Source of the DNA: Catenulispora sp. EB89
GTDB lineage: Bacteria; Actinomycetota; Actinomycetes; Streptomycetales; Catenulisporaceae
DNA length: 64,000 nt
NCBI RefSeq assembly: GCF_041261445.1
Contig: NZ_JBGCCU010000012.1
Location: forward strand, 1 to 64,000
Direction: 5' to 3'
Part shown: one piece after another, positions 61,097 through 64,000 of the stretch
How positions within the stretch are numbered: the stretch's first letter is position 1
Layout of the letters: each line of letters opens with the position of its first letter
Made by a program: the position numbers and the translations under genes
The notes under the pieces: model-generated
What the model was told of the DNA's origin: nothing
Seen by the model: the letters and a program-made list of their open reading frames with translations, nothing else
Databases searched by the model: none

Positions 61097-64000
61097 ATGA
61101 CGCATGCCGTTTTCACCCAGGTGAAGCCACGATCGCCGGCCGGGGCGGAGTCCGCCACGGTGCCCGCGTTGGTGCTTGCCGCGGCGCTGCGCAGACCGGC
61201 CGCGGCCGCGGTGAGCCAGGGCGATCTACGGATTTCGTACCGCGAACTCGTCCGTACGGCGGCGGGTGTGGCGGCGGCGCTCGCCGCTGTCGGCGTCGGC
61301 CCGGAGGACCGGGTGGTCGTCTGCGCCGACCGCCGGCCGGCGACGGTCGCGGCGATGCTCGGGGTGATGCTGGCCGGTGCGGCGTACGCGCCGCTGGATC
61401 CCGCGCAGCCCGCGGACCGCCTGCTCAGGCTGTGCCGACGCGCTGCTCCGGCGGCCGTTCTGGTCGACTCGGCGGGTGCTCGGGCGCTGGACGGTGCGCC
61501 GGGACCGGGCGGCGGCGCCGGCGGGTTCGGCGATGTCGGTGGCATCGGTGGCATCGGTGACGGCGACGGCGACGGCGACGGCGACGGTATCGGTGGCATC
61601 GGTGGCGGCGGCGATGGCATCGGCGGGATCGGCAGCATCGGCGCCCGGAGGCTGGATCTGACCGGCATCCAGCCCTTGCCGGTCGCGCTCGAGGACATCG
61701 CGCCGGGGCCGGCCGGACCGGACCACGCCGCGTACGTCATCCACACGTCCGGATCCACCGGCGAGCCCAAGGGCGTCGTGGTCACCCAGCGCGCCGTGGC
61801 GGCGCTCGCCGCCGCGACCGTCGAGGGCTTCGGGCTCACCGAGCATGACCGGACCCTGGCTTACGCCTCGTTCGGGTTCGACGTCTCGGTGCTCGATCTG
61901 TGGGTCCCACTGGCGGTCGGCGCCTCGGTGCAGCTCGCCCCCGAACCGGACCGCACCGACCCCGCGCGCCTGCGGCGCTTCCTGATCGGCCACCGCGTCA
62001 CCTTCGGGTCGCTGCCGCCGATGCTGTTGCCGCTGCTCGACCCGGCCGACTACCCGGAATTCAGGACCCTGATGACCGGCGACGAGGCGCCGCCGCCGGA
62101 GCAGCTGGGCCGCTGGAGCGCCGGCGGCCGCAGGTTCTTCAACTGCTACGGCCCCACCGAGACGACGGTCCAGGTCACGGCCTTCGAGGGGGCCGGCGAG
62201 CACCTGGGACCGCTGCCGATCGGCCGTGCGCTGGCCGGTCACCGGGTCCACGTCGTCGACGAGGCGCTGGACCCGGTCCCACCGGGTACGCCGGGAGAGC
62301 TGCTGATCGGCGGTCCGGGACTGGCGCGCGGTTACCTCGGCGCCGCCGGGGCCACGGCGGACCGGTTCGTCCCCGACCCGTTCGGGTCCCGGCCCGGCGC
62401 CCGGCTCTACCGGACCGGCGATCGGGTGGTTCAGGACCCTGACGGCACGCTGACGCATCTGGGCCGGATCGACCGGCAGATCAAGATCCGCGGCCAGCGG
62501 GTCGAGCCGGGCGAGGTGGAGACGGTGCTGCGGGCACATCCGGCGGTCGTTCAGGCCGCGGCCTTCGCCGTGCCGGCGGCCGGCGGGTACGAACTGCTCG
62601 CTGCCGTCGCGTCGGCTGACACGCTGTCGGCGGCCGATGTGCGCGCCTGGTGTGCCGACCGGCTGCCGACGGCGTTCGTGCCGTCGCGGGTGGTGGTGCT
62701 GGACCGGCTGCCGGCCACTGCTTCGGGCAAGGTGGACACCGCGCGGATCGCGGCGCTGGAACGGGCCGAGGCTGAATCGATCACCGCGACCACGACCGCG
62801 ACCGCGACCGCGACCGAGCTGGACCTCGGCGCGCCGGACCTGCTCGACATCGTCCGCGACCTGTGGTGCCGCGCCCTCGACGTGCCCCGCGCCGCCCCCG
62901 ACGACGACTTCTTCGACGCCGGCGGCCACTCGCTCACCGCCATGCGGCTGGTGGCGGCGATCCGCGAACGGCTCGGCCGGGAAGTGGCCGTCGAAGAGGT
63001 CTTCGACGCCCGGACCCCGGCGGGCCTCGCAGCCGTCGTGGCCGAAGCGCCGGACACCGCGATCGAGCAGATCAGCACCGGTCACGCGCCGGCTCTGTCG
63101 GCGGGGCAGCGCCGGGTCTGGTTCATCGACCAGTTCGCCCCGGACAGCGCCGCCTACAACATCACCATGTCCGAGCGGATCCTCGGTCCGCTCGACGTCT
63201 CCGCGCTCGGCCGCGCCCTGCGGGCCGTGACCGAGCGCCACGAGCCCCTGCGCTGGCGCTTCCCGGTAGTCCAGGGACAGCCTTCGGTGAGCGTCGATCC
63301 GCCAGCCGACGTGCGGCTGCCGGTGCAGGATCTGGCCGGACTGCCCGAGGCCGAGCAGCGCGCGCTTATCGACAGTGCCCTGACCGACGAGGCCCGGACC
63401 CGCTTCGACCTGGCGACCGGACCGCTGTGGCGGGCCCGGCTGCTGCGGGTCGCCGACGACGACCACTACCTGCTGATGACGGTGCATCACGCGGTCTTCG
63501 ACGGCTGGTCCCAGGACCTGCTGTACCGGGATCTGGGCCGGATCTACGCCGGAGCCGAGCCGCCGGTGCTGCGTGCGAGCTTCGCCGACTACGTCGCCTG
63601 GCGCGAGCGCGGCCGGGGCGCCGCCGATCTCGCGTGGTGGCACGAGCACCTGGCCGGCGCGCCCTCCCACCTGGACCTGCCGCGCGACCGGCCGCGGCCG
63701 GCGGAGCAGACCTGGCGCGGCGCCCGGGCCTCGGCCCGGCTGCCGATCGGGGTGCACCGCGGGGTCCGCGCACTGTCGGCCCGCCTGGGCACCACCCCGG
63801 CGACCATCCTGCTGACCGCGTTCGCCGAGCTCATGTCCCGGGTGGCGGACCGCCGCGACCTGGTGCTCGGCACGCCGGTCTCGGACCGCCGGCACGCCGC
63901 CTTCGAGGACCTGATCGGCTTCTTCGTGGACATCGTCCCGCTCCGGATGCGCCTGGACGCCGAGGCGGACTTCGCCACGGCCGTCCGGGAGTGCCGCGGC
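61097..64000 (+). CDS. NRPS A-T-C…, 3' end beyond window
   Basis: 968 codons are visible from ATG 61097; a TTG at 61070, after GAGAGGA, would add nine residues. A domain ~20-555: ISYRELV, HTSGSTGEPKG, CYGPTETTVQ, YRTGD, SGKVDT; pocket read as D-V-L-S-M-G-C-V-Q(-K), no confident substrate. Between A2 and A3 is a Gly/Asp/Ile insertion of ~40 residues (GDGDGDGDGDG and GGIGGIG repeats). Carrier FFDAGGHSL near 620. C domain from ~660: PALSAGQRRVWFIDQF and HHAVFDGW. It continues past 64000. With no C domain before the first A it is a starter-type module, transcribed away from the main operon. Confidence 0.9.
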   Translation, partial: MTHAVFTQVKPRSPAGAESATVPALVLAAALRRPAAAAVSQGDLRISYRELVRTAAGVAAALAAVGVGPEDRVVVCADRRPATVAAMLGVMLAGAAYAPLDPAQPADRLLRLCRRAAPAAVLVDSAGARALDGAPGPGGGAGGFGDVGGIGGIGDGDGDGDGDGIGGIGGGGDGIGGIGSIGARRLDLTGIQPLPVALEDIAPGPAGPDHAAYVIHTSGSTGEPKGVVVTQRAVAALAAATVEGFGLTEHDRTLAYASFGFDVSVLDLWVPLAVGASVQLAPEPDRTDPARLRRFLIGHRVTFGSLPPMLLPLLDPADYPEFRTLMTGDEAPPPEQLGRWSAGGRRFFNCYGPTETTVQVTAFEGAGEHLGPLPIGRALAGHRVHVVDEALDPVPPGTPGELLIGGPGLARGYLGAAGATADRFVPDPFGSRPGARLYRTGDRVVQDPDGTLTHLGRIDRQIKIRGQRVEPGEVETVLRAHPAVVQAAAFAVPAAGGYELLAAVASADTLSAADVRAWCADRLPTAFVPSRVVVLDRLPATASGKVDTARIAALERAEAESITATTTATATATELDLGAPDLLDIVRDLWCRALDVPRAAPDDDFFDAGGHSLTAMRLVAAIRERLGREVAVEEVFDARTPAGLAAVVAEAPDTAIEQISTGHAPALSAGQRRVWFIDQFAPDSAAYNITMSERILGPLDVSALGRALRAVTERHEPLRWRFPVVQGQPSVSVDPPADVRLPVQDLAGLPEAEQRALIDSALTDEARTRFDLATGPLWRARLLRVADDDHYLLMTVHHAVFDGWSQDLLYRDLGRIYAGAEPPVLRASFADYVAWRERGRGAADLAWWHEHLAGAPSHLDLPRDRPRPAEQTWRGARASARLPIGVHRGVRALSARLGTTPATILLTAFAELMSRVADRRDLVLGTPVSDRRHAAFEDLIGFFVDIVPLRMRLDAEADFATAVRECRG
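61510..61640 (+). repeat. Gly/Asp/Ile low-complexity insertion in A domain
   Basis: Hexamer GGCGAC repeated four times (61562-61585) after GGTGAC, flanked by GGTGGCATC 9-mers. It encodes (GD)n and GGI repeats between motifs A2 and A3 of the divergent NRPS. The frame is kept. Confidence 0.85.

Overview
The window is very GC-rich, with strong G/C bias at third codon positions, GTG/TTG starts and many 4-8 nt gene overlaps. That fits a filamentous actinomycete (Streptomyces/Catenulispora-like; family level is a guess). It divides into an accessory left half (1-34.5 kb) and a hybrid NRPS/PKS biosynthetic gene cluster (34.5-64 kb) that runs off the right edge.

Left half. A prolyl iminopeptidase-like hydrolase is followed by a secreted two-gene unit: a 673-aa exported protein and an S53 (sedolisin) protease. 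Divergent from these lie a SigE-type ECF sigma factor and a membrane-anchored partner. Next come an MDR-type oxidoreductase, a decayed TetR gene broken by a 4-nt insertion and an 8-bp tandem-repeat expansion, and an exported beta-propeller/IPT protein. A mobile-element scar follows (IS5-type transposase tail; a complete IS481-type element inserted at the end of a small possibly Imm1-like gene). Then come an MBL-fold hydrolase with an NTF2-like partner, a CGNR zinc-finger regulator, a PrsW protease with a proline-rich partner, a 1452-aa secreted S53/kelch protein next to a giant LuxR (LAL) regulator, and an NB-ARC/TPR protein with 120-bp repeats. The half ends with an NmrA-type reductase, exported beta-propeller proteins, and a TetR/SDR divergent pair with two operator-like inverted repeats.

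Right half. Eleven genes on the minus strand run from 60872 down to 35175. In transcription order they are: Rossmann dehydrogenase-like protein; PLP fold-II-like protein; A-T NRPS; AT-less ketosynthase with Asn in place of a catalytic His; type II thioesterase; a LanB-like dehydratase-family protein lacking the elimination domain; PKS (KS-AT-KR-DH-carrier); MbtH; ATP-grasp ligase; C-A-T NRPS; and C-A(Ser)-T-TE fused to an MFS exporter, whose TE has a Cys nucleophile. A YbjN-like gene follows. Nearly all junctions overlap, implying one translationally coupled transcript. A divergent A-T-C NRPS starts at 61097 and is cut by the window edge. The genes suggest a small hybrid peptide-polyketide containing serine and an unusual amino acid made in-pathway. 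The LanB-like protein in a thiotemplate cluster without a visible precursor peptide, the altered AT-less KS and the synthetase-exporter fusion are the most novel points. All functions are read from motifs by eye; no database search was possible.
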